A DNA stretch of 64,000 nt from Streptococcus sp. 596553 (lineage in GTDB: Bacteria > Bacillota > Bacilli > Lactobacillales > Streptococcaceae): contig NZ_OXCQ01000001.1 in assembly GCF_900411395.1 (NCBI RefSeq), positions 1 to 64,000 of the forward strand, read 5' to 3'. Numbering within the stretch: position 1 is the first letter of the stretch; each line of letters begins with the position of its first letter. The notes under the pieces are model-generated. The model was not told the DNA's origin, did not search any database, and saw only the letters and a program-made list of their open reading frames with translations. The translations under genes and the position numbers were made by a program. Positions 6,535 to 15,925 of this stretch are shown one piece after another.

Positions 6535-9500
6535 ATGAAAAAAAGTACAGTATTGTCATTAACCACAGCTGCAGTTATTTTAGCAGCCTATGCCCCTAAT
6601 GAGGTAGTCTTAGCAGACACATCTAGCTCTGAAGATGCTTTAACTATCTCTGATACAGAAAAAGTAGTAGTAGATAAGGAAGCAGAAAATAAAGAAAAAC
6701 ATGAAAATATTCATAATGATATAGAAACTTCCAAGGATACTGAAGAGAAGAAAACAACGGTTATTGAGGAAAAAGAAGTTGTTAGTAAAGAATCTGTGAT
6801 AGATAACAAAACTAGCAATGAAGAAGCAACAATCAAAGAAGATTCCAATCAATCCAAAGAAGATAAAGCGGACTCGTCTGCAAGTAAAGACCCAGAAAGT
6901 CCCAAAAAAGAGGATAAACTTGTCTATATTGCTGAATTTAAAGATAAAGAATCTGGAGAAAAAGCAATCAAGGAATTATCCAATCTTAAGGATACAAACG
7001 TTTTATATACCTATAATACGATTTTTAATGGTGTTTCAATAGAAACAACTCCAGATAATCTGGATAAAATTAAACTAATAGAAGGTATTTCATCGGTTGA
7101 ACGGTCACAAAAACTCCAACCCATGATGAATCATGCCCGAAAGGAAATTGGAGTTGAGGAGGCTATCGATTACCTAAAGGCCATTAATGCTCAATTTGGG
7201 AAAAACTTTGATGGTAGAGGTATGGTCATTTCAAATATCGATACCGGGACAGATTATAGGCATAAGGCCATGAGGATTGATGATGATGCTAAAGACTCAA
7301 TGAGATTTAAAAAAGAAGACTTAAAAGGTACTGATAAAAATTTCTGGTTGAGTGATAAGATTCCTCATGCTTTCAATTATTATAATGGTGGTAAAATTAC
7401 TGTAGAAAAAGCTGATGATGGAAGTGATTATTTTGATCCACATGGAATGCATATTGCAGGGATTCTTGCGGGAAATGATACTGAAAAAGACATCAAGAAC
7501 TTTAATGGAATAGATGGAATTGCTCCTAATGCACAGATATTCTCTTATAAAATGTACTCTGACGCAGGATCTGGCTTCGCAGGAGATGAAACAATGTTTC
7601 ATGCTATTGAAGATTCGATCAAACACAATGTCGATGTTGTTTCGGTATCATCTGGCTTTACAGGAACAGGTCTTGTAGGTGAGAAATATTGGCAAGCTAT
7701 TAGAGCATTAAGAAAAGCAGGCATTCCAATGGTTGTAGCTACGGGTAACTATGCGACTTCTGCTTCAAGTTCTTCTTGGGATTTAGTGGCAAATAATCAT
7801 CTGAAAATGACCGACACTGGAAATGTAACGCGAACAGCAGCACATGAAGATGCGATAGCGGTTGCATCTGCTAAAAATCAAACAGTTGAGTTTGATAAAG
7901 TTAAGATTGGAGGAAAAAGTTTTAAATACAGAAATATAGGAGCCTTTTTCGATAAGAATAAAATCACAACAAATGAAGATGGTTCAAAAGCTCCTGATAA
8001 ATTGAAATTTGTATATATAGGCAAAGGCCAAGACCAAGAGTTGATAGGTTTGGATCTTAAGGGCAAAATTGCAGTAATGGATAGAATTTATACAAAGGAT
8101 TTAAAAAATGCTTTTAAAAAAGCTACGGATAAGGGCGCACGCGCCATTATGGTTGTAAATACTGTCAATTACTACAATAGAGATAATTGGACAGAGCTTC
8201 CAGCTATGGGATATGAAGCGGATGAAGGGACTAAAAGTCAAGTATTTTCAATTTCAGGAGATGATGGTGTAAAGTTATGGAACATGATTAATCCTGATAA
8301 AAAAACTGAGGTTAAAAGAAATAGTAAGGAAGATTTCAAAGATAAATTGGAGCAATACTATCCAATTGATATGGCAAGCTATAATTCTAATAAACCGAAT
8401 GTAGGTGACGAAAAAGAGATTGACTTTAAGTTTGCACCTGACACAGACAAAGAATTGTATAAAGAAGATGTCATCGTTCCAGCAGGATCCACATCTTGGG
8501 GACCAAGAATAGATTTACTTTTAAAACCCGATGTTTCAGCACCTGGTAAAAACATTAAATCTACTCTCAATGTCATTAATGGGAAATCAACTTATGGCTA
8601 TATGTCAGGAACTAGTATGGCAACTCCAATCGTAGCAGCTTCTACTGTTTTGATTAGACCGAAGTTAAAGGAAATGCTTGAAAGACCTGTATTGAAAAAT
8701 CTTGAGGGAGATGACAAAATAGATCTTACAAGTCTTACAAAAATTGCTCTACAAAATACTGCGCGACCGATGATGGATGCAACGTCTTGGAAAGAAAAAA
8801 GTCAATACTTTGCATCACCTAGACAACAGGGAGCAGGGCTAATTAATGTGGCCAATGCTTTGAGAAATGAAGTTGTAGCGACTTTCAAAAACAAGGATTC
8901 TAAAGGTTTGGTAAACTCTTATGGTTCTATTTCTCTTAAAGAAATAAAAGGAGAAGAAAAATATTTTACAATTAAGCTTCACAATACATCAAACAGACCT
9001 TTGACTTTTAAAGTTTCAGCATCAGCGATAACTACAGATGCTCTAACTGACAGACTAAAACTGGATGAAACATACAAAGATGAAAAATCTCCAGATGGTA
9101 AGCAAATTGTTCCAGAAATCCACCCAGAAAAAATCAAAGGAGCAAATATCACATTTGAGCATGATACTTTCACTATAGGCGCAAATTCTAGCTTTGATTT
9201 GAATGCGGTTATAAATGTTGGAGAGGCTAAAGACAAAAATAAATTTGTAGAATCATTTATTCATTTTGAGTCAGTAGAAGAAATGGAAGCTCTAAACTCT
9301 AACGGGAAGAAAATAAACTTCCAACCTTCTTTATCAATGCCTCTAATGGGATTTGCTGGGAATTGGAACCACGAACCAATCCTTGATAAATGGGCTTGGG
9401 AAGAAGGATCAAAATCAAAAACAATGGGAGGTTATGATGATGATGGTAAACCGAAAATTCCAGGAACCTTAAATAAGGGAATTGGTGGAGAACATGGTAT

Positions 9501-12500
9501 AGATAAATTTAATCCAGCAGGAGTTATACAAAATAGAAAAGATAAAAATAGAACATCCCTAGATCAAAATCCAGAATTATTTGCTTTCAATAACGAAGGG
9601 CTAAATGCATCATCAAGTGGTTCTAATATTGCTAACATTTATCCTTTAGATTCAAATGGAAATCCTCAAAAGGCTCAACTTGAAAGAGGATTAACACCTT
9701 CTCCACTTGTATTAAGAAGTGCAGAAGAAGGATTAATTTCAATAGTAAATACAAATAAAGAGGGAGAAAATCAAAGAGACTTAAAAGTCATTTCGAGAGA
9801 ACACTTTATTAAAGGAATTTTAAACTCTAAAAGCAATGATGCAAAGGGAATCAAATCATCTAAACTAAAAGTTTGGGGTGACTTGAAGTGGGATGGACTC
9901 ATCTATAATCCTAGAGGTAGAGAAGAAAATGCACCAGAAAGTAAGGATAATCAAGATCCTGCTACTAAGATAAGAGGTCAATTTGAACCGATTGCGGAAG
10001 GTCAATATTTCTATAAATTTAAATATAGATTAACTAAAGATTATCCATGGCAGGTTTCCTATATTCCTGTAAAAATTGATAACACAGCCCCTAAGATTGT
10101 TTCGGTTGATTTTTCAAATCCTGAAAAAATTAAGCTGATCACAAAGGATACTTATCACAAGGTAAAAGACCAATACAAGAATGAAACCCTATTTGCGAGA
10201 GATCAAAAAGAACATCCTGAAAAATTTGACGAGATTGCAAACGAAGTTTGGTATGCTGGCGCCGCTCTTGTTAATGAAGATGGAGAGGTTGAGAAAAATC
10301 TTGAAGTAACTTATGCAGGTGAGGGTCAAGGAAGAAACAGAAAACTTGACAAAGACGGAAATACTATTTATGAAATTAATGGTGCAGGAGATTTAAGAGG
10401 AAAAATCATTGAAGTCATTGCATTAGATGGCTCTAGTAATTTCACAAAGATTCATAGAATTAAATTTGCTGATCATGCTGATGAAAAGGGGATGATTTCT
10501 TATTACCTAGTAGATCCTGACAAAGATGCTTCTAAATATGAAAAACTTGGTGAAATTTCTGAAGATAAACTCAAAAATGCAAAGAGCTCAGAGGAAAATA
10601 CCAATAATAATCAAGCTAAGGATGAAGATTCAAAACCAGATGAAGAAAGTTCAGTTGAGGGAGAAGCTAGCCTTGAAATAAATAAAACTATTTCAACAAT
10701 TAGAAACTTTGAAAATAAAGACCTAAAGAAACTCATTAAAAAGAAATATAGGGAAGAAGAGGACTTTGTAAATGGTGGTACAAGAACAGTAGAACTTGAT
10801 TATCGATATGACGATAAAGGAAATATAGCTGCCTATGACGATGGTAGCGCCTTAGAATATGAAACTGAAAAACTTGACGAAATCAAATCAAAAATTTATG
10901 GTGTTCTAAGCCCGTCTAAAGATGGACACTTTGAAATTCTTGGAAAGATACGTAATGTGTCTAAAAATGCCAAGGTATATTATGGAAATACCTATAAATA
11001 TATAGAAATCAAAGCGACCAAGTATGATTCCAATTCAAAAACGATGACATTTGATTTATACGCTAATATTAATGATATTGTGGATGGATTAGCTTTTGCA
11101 GGAGATATGAGATTCTTTGTTACAGATGATGGTCAGAGAAAAGCTGAAACGAAGATTAGAATGCCTGAAAAAAATAGGGAAACTAAGACAGAATATCTCT
11201 ATGCATCAAGTTATGGGAATATAATAGAATTAGGGGAAGGAGATCTTTCAAAGAACAAACCAAACAATTTAACTGAAATGGAATCTGGTAAAATCTATTC
11301 TGATTCAGAAAAACAACAATATCTATTAAAGGATAATATCATTCTGAGAAAAGGCTATGCACTAAAAGTGACTACCTATAATCCTGGAAAAACGGATATG
11401 TTAGAAGGAAATGGAGTCTATAGCAAGGAAGATATAGCAAAAATACAAAATTCCAATCCTAATCTAAGAGCCCTTTCAGAAAAAATAATTTATTCTGACA
11501 GTAGAAATGTTGAAGATGGAAGAAGTACTCAAGCTGTATTAATGTCGGCTTTGGACGGCTTTAACATTGTAAGGTATCAAGTGTTTAGATTTAAAATGAA
11601 CGATAAAGGGGAGGCAATCGATAAAGATGGAAATCTTGTAACAGATCCTTCTAAACTTGTATTATTTGGTAAAGATGATAAAGAGTACACTGGAGAGGAT
11701 AAGTCCAATGTAGAAGCTATAAAAGAAGATGGCTCTACGTTATTTATTGATGCAAAACCAGTAAACCTTTCAATGGACAAGAACTACTTTAATCCATCTA
11801 AATTTAATAAAATTTATGTACGAAATCCAGAGTTTTATTTAAGAGGTAAGATTTCTGATAAGGGTGGTTTTAACTGGGAATTGAGAGTTAATGAATCTGT
11901 TGTAGATAATTATTTAATCTACGGAGATTTACACATTGATAACACTAGAGATTTTAACGTTAAGCTTAATGTTAAAGACGGTGACATCATGGACTGGGGA
12001 ATGAAAGACTATAAAGCAAACGGATTTCCAGATAAGGTAACAGATATGGATGGAAATGTTTATCTTCAAACTGGCTATAGCGATTTGAATGCGAAAGCGG
12101 TTGGAGTACACTATCAATTTTTATATGATAATGTTAAACCAGAAGTAAACATTGATCCTGAGGGAAATACTAGTATCGAATATGCTGATGGAAAATCTGT
12201 AGTCTTTAACATCAATGATAAAAGAGATAATGGATTCAATGGTGAGATTCAAGACAAACATATTTATGTAAATGGAAAAGAATATAAATCATTTGATGAT
12301 ATTAAACAACTAACAGATAAGACACTAAATATTAAGATTCTTGTAAAAGATTTCGCAAGAAATACAACCGTAAAAGAATTCATTTTAAACAAAGATACGG
12401 GAGAGGTAAGAGAACTAAAACCTCATAGGGTAACTGTGACCATTCAAAATGGAAAAGAAATGAGTTCAACGATAGTGTCGGAAGAAGATTTCATTTTACC

Positions 12501-13104
12501 TGTCTATGAGGGTGAATTAGAAAAAGGATATCAATTTGATGGCTGGGAAATTTCTGGTTTCGAAGGGAAAAAAGACGTTGGCTATGTTCTTAATCTATCA
12601 AAAGATACCCTTATAAAACCTGTATTCAAGAAAATAGAGGAGAAAAAGGAGGAGGAAAATAAACCTACTTTTGATGTATCGAAAAAGAAAGATAAGGTAC
12701 AAGCAAATCATAGTCAATTAGATGAAAATTACAAAAAGGAGGATTTACAAAGAGAACATCATTCACAAAAACCTGATTCAACTAAGGATGTCAAATCTAC
12801 AGTTTCTGTACAAGTAAATTATAGTCAATTAGATGAAAGTCAAAGATCTGATTCAACTAAGGATGTTACAGCTCCAGTTCCTGATAAAAATGATAAAAAC
12901 TTTGAAAATAAGAAGGAAGTTTATCTTAATGAACCAGAGAATATAGCTAATAAACATACCAATATCGATAGTAAATCGGATACTAACAATTCTGATAGAT
13001 TGCCAAAAACCGGAACAGTTAGAGAAGGTTTTACACCATTCATTGCTGGAATAATGTTTACCTTAGGTGCATTTCTTGGATTAAAGAAAAAAGATCAAGA
13101 TTAA
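6535..13104 (+). CDS. prtA: PrtA, cell-wall-anchored subtilisin-like serine protease
   Basis: This 2189-aa precursor has a signal peptide (MKKSTVLSLTTAAVILAAYA, cleavage near VLADTS), a charged linker and an S8 catalytic domain. The triad is Asp236 (SNIDTGTD), His303 (DPHGMHIAG) and Ser694 (GTSMATP), with oxyanion-hole Asn405 (ATGNYA). A protease-associated insert sits between His and Ser (about 470-600). C5a-peptidase/lactocepin-type Fn3 domains follow, then long beta-rich regions, and a GYQFDGWEISG module near residue 2000. A lysine-rich tail with short NYSQLDES-like repeats ends in LPKTG, a hydrophobic helix and KKKDQD for sortase. PrtA is a known pneumococcal surface antigen and protease. 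The gene is more AT-rich than the housekeeping genes, and its locus is bracketed by a direct repeat. The start has AAGGA 7 nt upstream. Confidence 0.93.
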   Translation: MKKSTVLSLTTAAVILAAYAPNEVVLADTSSSEDALTISDTEKVVVDKEAENKEKHENIHNDIETSKDTEEKKTTVIEEKEVVSKESVIDNKTSNEEATIKEDSNQSKEDKADSSASKDPESPKKEDKLVYIAEFKDKESGEKAIKELSNLKDTNVLYTYNTIFNGVSIETTPDNLDKIKLIEGISSVERSQKLQPMMNHARKEIGVEEAIDYLKAINAQFGKNFDGRGMVISNIDTGTDYRHKAMRIDDDAKDSMRFKKEDLKGTDKNFWLSDKIPHAFNYYNGGKITVEKADDGSDYFDPHGMHIAGILAGNDTEKDIKNFNGIDGIAPNAQIFSYKMYSDAGSGFAGDETMFHAIEDSIKHNVDVVSVSSGFTGTGLVGEKYWQAIRALRKAGIPMVVATGNYATSASSSSWDLVANNHLKMTDTGNVTRTAAHEDAIAVASAKNQTVEFDKVKIGGKSFKYRNIGAFFDKNKITTNEDGSKAPDKLKFVYIGKGQDQELIGLDLKGKIAVMDRIYTKDLKNAFKKATDKGARAIMVVNTVNYYNRDNWTELPAMGYEADEGTKSQVFSISGDDGVKLWNMINPDKKTEVKRNSKEDFKDKLEQYYPIDMASYNSNKPNVGDEKEIDFKFAPDTDKELYKEDVIVPAGSTSWGPRIDLLLKPDVSAPGKNIKSTLNVINGKSTYGYMSGTSMATPIVAASTVLIRPKLKEMLERPVLKNLEGDDKIDLTSLTKIALQNTARPMMDATSWKEKSQYFASPRQQGAGLINVANALRNEVVATFKNKDSKGLVNSYGSISLKEIKGEEKYFTIKLHNTSNRPLTFKVSASAITTDALTDRLKLDETYKDEKSPDGKQIVPEIHPEKIKGANITFEHDTFTIGANSSFDLNAVINVGEAKDKNKFVESFIHFESVEEMEALNSNGKKINFQPSLSMPLMGFAGNWNHEPILDKWAWEEGSKSKTMGGYDDDGKPKIPGTLNKGIGGEHGIDKFNPAGVIQNRKDKNRTSLDQNPELFAFNNEGLNASSSGSNIANIYPLDSNGNPQKAQLERGLTPSPLVLRSAEEGLISIVNTNKEGENQRDLKVISREHFIKGILNSKSNDAKGIKSSKLKVWGDLKWDGLIYNPRGREENAPESKDNQDPATKIRGQFEPIAEGQYFYKFKYRLTKDYPWQVSYIPVKIDNTAPKIVSVDFSNPEKIKLITKDTYHKVKDQYKNETLFARDQKEHPEKFDEIANEVWYAGAALVNEDGEVEKNLEVTYAGEGQGRNRKLDKDGNTIYEINGAGDLRGKIIEVIALDGSSNFTKIHRIKFADHADEKGMISYYLVDPDKDASKYEKLGEISEDKLKNAKSSEENTNNNQAKDEDSKPDEESSVEGEASLEINKTISTIRNFENKDLKKLIKKKYREEEDFVNGGTRTVELDYRYDDKGNIAAYDDGSALEYETEKLDEIKSKIYGVLSPSKDGHFEILGKIRNVSKNAKVYYGNTYKYIEIKATKYDSNSKTMTFDLYANINDIVDGLAFAGDMRFFVTDDGQRKAETKIRMPEKNRETKTEYLYASSYGNIIELGEGDLSKNKPNNLTEMESGKIYSDSEKQQYLLKDNIILRKGYALKVTTYNPGKTDMLEGNGVYSKEDIAKIQNSNPNLRALSEKIIYSDSRNVEDGRSTQAVLMSALDGFNIVRYQVFRFKMNDKGEAIDKDGNLVTDPSKLVLFGKDDKEYTGEDKSNVEAIKEDGSTLFIDAKPVNLSMDKNYFNPSKFNKIYVRNPEFYLRGKISDKGGFNWELRVNESVVDNYLIYGDLHIDNTRDFNVKLNVKDGDIMDWGMKDYKANGFPDKVTDMDGNVYLQTGYSDLNAKAVGVHYQFLYDNVKPEVNIDPEGNTSIEYADGKSVVFNINDKRDNGFNGEIQDKHIYVNGKEYKSFDDIKQLTDKTLNIKILVKDFARNTTVKEFILNKDTGEVRELKPHRVTVTIQNGKEMSSTIVSEEDFILPVYEGELEKGYQFDGWEISGFEGKKDVGYVLNLSKDTLIKPVFKKIEEKKEEENKPTFDVSKKKDKVQANHSQLDENYKKEDLQREHHSQKPDSTKDVKSTVSVQVNYSQLDESQRSDSTKDVTAPVPDKNDKNFENKKEVYLNEPENIANKHTNIDSKSDTNNSDRLPKTGTVREGFTPFIAGIMFTLGAFLGLKKKDQD

Positions 13105-13357
13105 GACAAAAGCTATAGAAAAATGGTTTGTGTACTGAGATAGTATGATGATGAAACAGTTTTGTAAAAATAGCTATTTATAACTTAATTATTTAGTTTA
13201 CTTTACTATTGATACTCTTTTTTGGATCTATTAATAGACTTAGTTTCGATAACTAATGAATTGATTGAAAGGGTTAGTATTGACAATATTGGTCATATTG
13301 ATTAGAAAATAGAGTCTATCAAAATTTAAAGGCTAATAGAGGTGATGAGACAATTTC

Positions 13358-13394
13358 AAGGAATTAAGGCGTTTGGTTGCTTAATTCCTTTTTA
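13358..13394 (+). terminator. Terminator downstream of prtA
   Basis: A perfect 11-bp stem (AAGGAATTAAG / CTTAATTCCTT) with an 11-nt loop is followed by a T-rich tail. It lies about 250 bp after the prtA stop. The sequence between them (13105-13357) is AT-rich with no gene seen. Confidence 0.75.
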
Positions 13395-13444
13395 TTTGGA
13401 AGGAAGTTTTTCACCTATTTCCTTATTTTACGGCTATTATTGAG

Positions 13445-13533
13445 CCACTTAGACCGAGATTGAGACCAGATAGGCAAAAGACCTTGTTCTTGATAAACTC
13501 CTCTGCTATAATGATTTTTGTAAGAGACGTGAG
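13445..13533 (+). repeat. 89-bp direct repeat, copy 2, with promoter of the 13586 gene
   Basis: This copy is about 90% identical to 5775-5863. It holds -35 TTGTTC (13484-13489), 17 bp and -10 TATAAT (13507-13512), which drive the small membrane-protein gene at 13586. It is the functional copy, since it keeps a downstream gene. Confidence 0.8.
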
Positions 13534-13585
13534 GCATCGATACCAGGTAACTCAAGTTCCTAAAAAAGAAATTGGAGATAAAGAA

Positions 13586-13894
13586 ATGAAAAAATTATTG
13601 GGGATTGTCTTTTTACTAGTAGCAGCGACAGTATTGTATTTTGGTTCTGTTGGCTGGCCAAGTTTGGATGTCAACCTCTGGTCATTGATTCCGGTAGGCT
13701 TGTTCCTCTTTTTCACTCTAGAGAATCTTTTGAAAAAGGATTACAAGGCTAGTCTGATGTGTTTAATTATTGCCTTTATCATCGCGAATGCAATTTTGGA
13801 CCTGTTGCCAATTTCAAGTGGCTTGGTCATTGGAGCAGGTGTGCTAGCTTGTGTAGGTATTGGTTATCTCTTTCCTGATAAAGAAGGAAAATAG
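13586..13894 (+). CDS. Small membrane protein of unknown function
   Basis: This 102-aa protein is almost entirely hydrophobic, with about four transmembrane segments (VFLLVAATVLYFGSV, WSLIPVGLFLFFTL, LMCLIIAFIIANAILDL, GAGVLACVGIGYLF). The start at 13586 is preferred because GGAG lies about 10 nt upstream and the promoter (TATAAT 13507-13512) lies before it; an upstream in-frame start would overlap the -35 region. I do not recognise a functional family; it resembles generic Streptococcus-conserved small membrane proteins. A bidirectional terminator separates it from the convergent gene. Confidence 0.75.
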   Translation: MKKLLGIVFLLVAATVLYFGSVGWPSLDVNLWSLIPVGLFLFFTLENLLKKDYKASLMCLIIAFIIANAILDLLPISSGLVIGAGVLACVGIGYLFPDKEGK

Positions 13895-13920
13895 GAATTG
13901 ATGAAAAAATAGATAAAGAA

Positions 13921-13963
13921 AAAACACTTCAATCACTGTATTTCAGCTTGATTGAGGTGTTTT
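13921..13963. terminator. Bidirectional terminator between convergent genes
   Basis: The stem AACACTTCAATCA / TGATTGAGGTGTT (one G-T) is flanked by A-runs on the left and T-runs on the right. It serves the 13586 gene and the minus-strand 13977 gene. Confidence 0.8.
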
Positions 13964-13976
13964 CAATTTCATTTTT

Positions 13977-14330
13977 TCATTTCTGAGCCATCAATTCAAC
14001 AATCATCTCGATATACATGACAAGGGTTAATAAGAATCCTGCACGCCAGAAGAATTTGATGAATTTAGGATAGTAAAAGCTGCGTTTTTTAAAAAGGAAG
14101 AAAAAGACGAGAATAATGGCTAGGACTGAGAGGGCTAGGCCCAGTCTAGGGAGGAAATTATGGGTAAAGGTTTTAGCTGTAATAAGGTAATATTCAAATA
14201 CCAAGACTGGAAAAGCCAAATCCGCAAAGTTTCGTCCTAGTTTTTTTAATCTAAAAAGTTTGGTTATGATAATGCAGACTACTAAAGTCAGTATCAATAA
14301 TAAAATAGATGCTAATTTCATTAAAATCAT
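13977..14330 (-). CDS. DUF3397-like membrane protein, probably leaderless
   Basis: This 117-aa protein has four predicted transmembrane helices (SILLLILTLVVCIII, ADLAFPVLVFEYYLI, LGLALSVLAIILVFFFLF, AGFLLTLVMYIEMIVELM). The layout matches the DUF3397 family of Firmicutes, whose function is unknown. The start at 14330 lies 6 nt after a TGATACAAT extended -10, with no Shine-Dalgarno. An ATG at 14336 would abut the -10 directly, and a third at 14315 lacks a clear ribosome-binding site. It is divergent from mnmL. Confidence 0.72.
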   Translation of the reverse strand: MILMKLASILLLILTLVVCIIITKLFRLKKLGRNFADLAFPVLVFEYYLITAKTFTHNFLPRLGLALSVLAIILVFFFLFKKRSFYYPKFIKFFWRAGFLLTLVMYIEMIVELMAQK

Positions 14331-14336
14331 ACCCAT

Positions 14337-14345
14337 ATTGTATCA
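14337..14345 (-). promoter_or_regulatory. Extended -10 promoter of the DUF3397 gene
   Basis: Minus strand TGATACAAT (TACAAT at 14342-14337), 6 nt before ATG 14330. No good -35 is seen 17 bp upstream, as is common for extended -10 promoters. Confidence 0.6.
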
Positions 14346-14400
14346 TAAAAAATCGCTAAAGGAAACGAGAAACAGAGGAATTTATAGGAAAGTCAGGCTT

Positions 14401-14429
14401 TTGAGATTGTGGGTGTTTTTTGTTATAAT
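14401..14429 (+). promoter_or_regulatory. Promoter of mnmL-mnmM operon, leaderless geometry
   Basis: -35 TTGAGA (14401-14406), 17 bp, extended -10 TGTTATAAT (TATAAT 14424-14429). The start codon follows after only 7 nt (14437), so transcription is predicted to begin at or next to the ATG. Confidence 0.8.
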
Positions 14430-14436
14430 GAAAGTT

Positions 14437-15384
14437 ATGAAATCTTATAATACCTTGAATGATTATTATCGAAAACTCTTTGGAGAAAAGACCTTTAAAG
14501 TCCCTATTGATGCGGGGTTTGACTGTCCCAATCGTGATGGGACTGTGGCTCATGGAGGCTGTACTTTTTGTACGGTTTCAGGTTCTGGAGATGCTATCGT
14601 AGCACCAGATGCGCCTATCCGTGAGCAATTTTATAAGGAAATTGACTTTATGCACCGTAAGTGGCCGGATGTTCAGAAGTATCTGGTTTATTTTCAAAAT
14701 TTTACCAACACCCATGAAAAGGTGGAAGTCATCCGAGAGCGCTATGAGCAGGCTATCAACGAGCCAGGTGTAGTAGGAATCAATATTGGAACGCGCCCAG
14801 ACTGTTTACCAGATGAAACTATTGAATATTTGGCTGAGTTATCGGAGCGAATGCATGTGACGGTTGAATTGGGCTTGCAGACCACTTTTGAAGTAACCTC
14901 TGACTTGATTAACCGTGCCCATTCCTATGAATTGTACGTGGAAACGGTCAAGCGTTTGAGAAAGTATCCCAAGATTGAGATTGTTTCTCATTTGATTAAT
15001 GGACTTCCTGGTGAAACCCATGAAATGATGATTGAAAATGTCCGTCGCTGTGTCACGGATAACGATATTCAAGGAATTAAACTGCACTTGCTTCACCTGA
15101 TGACCAATACGCGTATGCAACGAGATTACCACGAAGGACGTTTGCAGTTGATGAGCCAGGACGAATATGTAAAGGTCATCTGTGACCAATTGGAAATCAT
15201 TCCCAAGCATATCGTTATCCATCGAATTACAGGAGATGCACCTATAGATATGCTGATTGGGCCTATGTGGAGCCTCAATAAATGGGAAGTCCTCAATAGT
15301 ATTGAGATGGAGATGCGACGTCGCGGAAGTGTTCAAGGATGCAAGGCTGTAAAACAGGAGTTTGAAAATGAAAAGACCACTTGA
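14437..15384 (+). CDS. mnmL: MnmL, YtqA-type radical SAM enzyme for tRNA wobble uridine
   Basis: This 315-aa protein belongs to the YtqA (TIGR01212) radical-SAM subgroup. It has KVPIDAGFDCPNRDGT and GGCTFC, with cluster cysteines at 30, 42 and 45. YtqA proteins, renamed MnmL, act with the methylase MnmM to convert cmnm5(s2)U to mnm5(s2)U at tRNA position 34 in bacteria lacking MnmC, including Bacillus and Streptococcus. Here mnmM overlaps its 3' end by 17 bp, the known operon pairing. Start 14437 matches the usual family N-terminus (Y-N-T-L-N-D-Y-Y). An in-frame ATG at 14428 lies inside the -10 box and is unlikely. There is no Shine-Dalgarno. Confidence 0.9.
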   Translation: MKSYNTLNDYYRKLFGEKTFKVPIDAGFDCPNRDGTVAHGGCTFCTVSGSGDAIVAPDAPIREQFYKEIDFMHRKWPDVQKYLVYFQNFTNTHEKVEVIRERYEQAINEPGVVGINIGTRPDCLPDETIEYLAELSERMHVTVELGLQTTFEVTSDLINRAHSYELYVETVKRLRKYPKIEIVSHLINGLPGETHEMMIENVRRCVTDNDIQGIKLHLLHLMTNTRMQRDYHEGRLQLMSQDEYVKVICDQLEIIPKHIVIHRITGDAPIDMLIGPMWSLNKWEVLNSIEMEMRRRGSVQGCKAVKQEFENEKTT

Positions 15385-15925
15385 GATAGCACATGATTTT
15401 TTGGCTGAGGTAGTGACAAAAGAGGATATCGTGGTGGATGCGACTATGGGAAATGGTCATGACACGCTTTTTCTAGCCAAGTTAGCTAAGCAAGTCTATG
15501 CCTTTGATATTCAGGAGCAAGCTTTGGAAAAGACCCAAGAGCGTTTACATCAGGCTGGCCTGACAAATGCCCAGTTAATCTTGCAAGGTCATGAAACACT
15601 GGACCAGTTTGTGACAGAAGCCAAGGCAGGGATTTTCAATCTGGGCTATCTGCCGTCAGCTGATAAGTCAGTCATTACCAGACCACAGACAACGATTGAA
15701 GCATTAGAAAAGCTGTGTCATTTGCTTGTCAAAGGGGGACGGATTGCCATTATGATCTACTATGGTCATGAAGGAGGCGACCTCGAGAGGGATGCTGTCT
15801 TGGATTTTGTTAGCCAGTTGAACCAACAAGAGTACACAGTTGCCATTTACCGAACTTTAAACCAAGTCAACAACCCACCGTTTTTAGTAATGATTGAAAA
15901 ATTAGAGAGATATAGACATGGATAA
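15368..15925 (+). CDS. mnmM: MnmM, tRNA (mnm5s2U34) methyltransferase
   Basis: This 185-aa SAM-dependent methyltransferase is of the YtqB family. Motif I is VVDATMGNGHDTLFLA (about residues 22-37), followed by AFDIQ and a distal NNPPFLVMIE. YtqB, renamed MnmM, methylates nm5s2U34 to mnm5s2U34 in tRNAs for Glu, Gln and Lys. ATG 15368 is preferred over TTG 15362 because GGAG at 15357-15360 is correctly spaced from it. It is translationally coupled to mnmL and overlaps the next gene by 8 bp. Confidence 0.9.
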   Translation: MKRPLEIAHDFLAEVVTKEDIVVDATMGNGHDTLFLAKLAKQVYAFDIQEQALEKTQERLHQAGLTNAQLILQGHETLDQFVTEAKAGIFNLGYLPSADKSVITRPQTTIEALEKLCHLLVKGGRIAIMIYYGHEGGDLERDAVLDFVSQLNQQEYTVAIYRTLNQVNNPPFLVMIEKLERYRHG

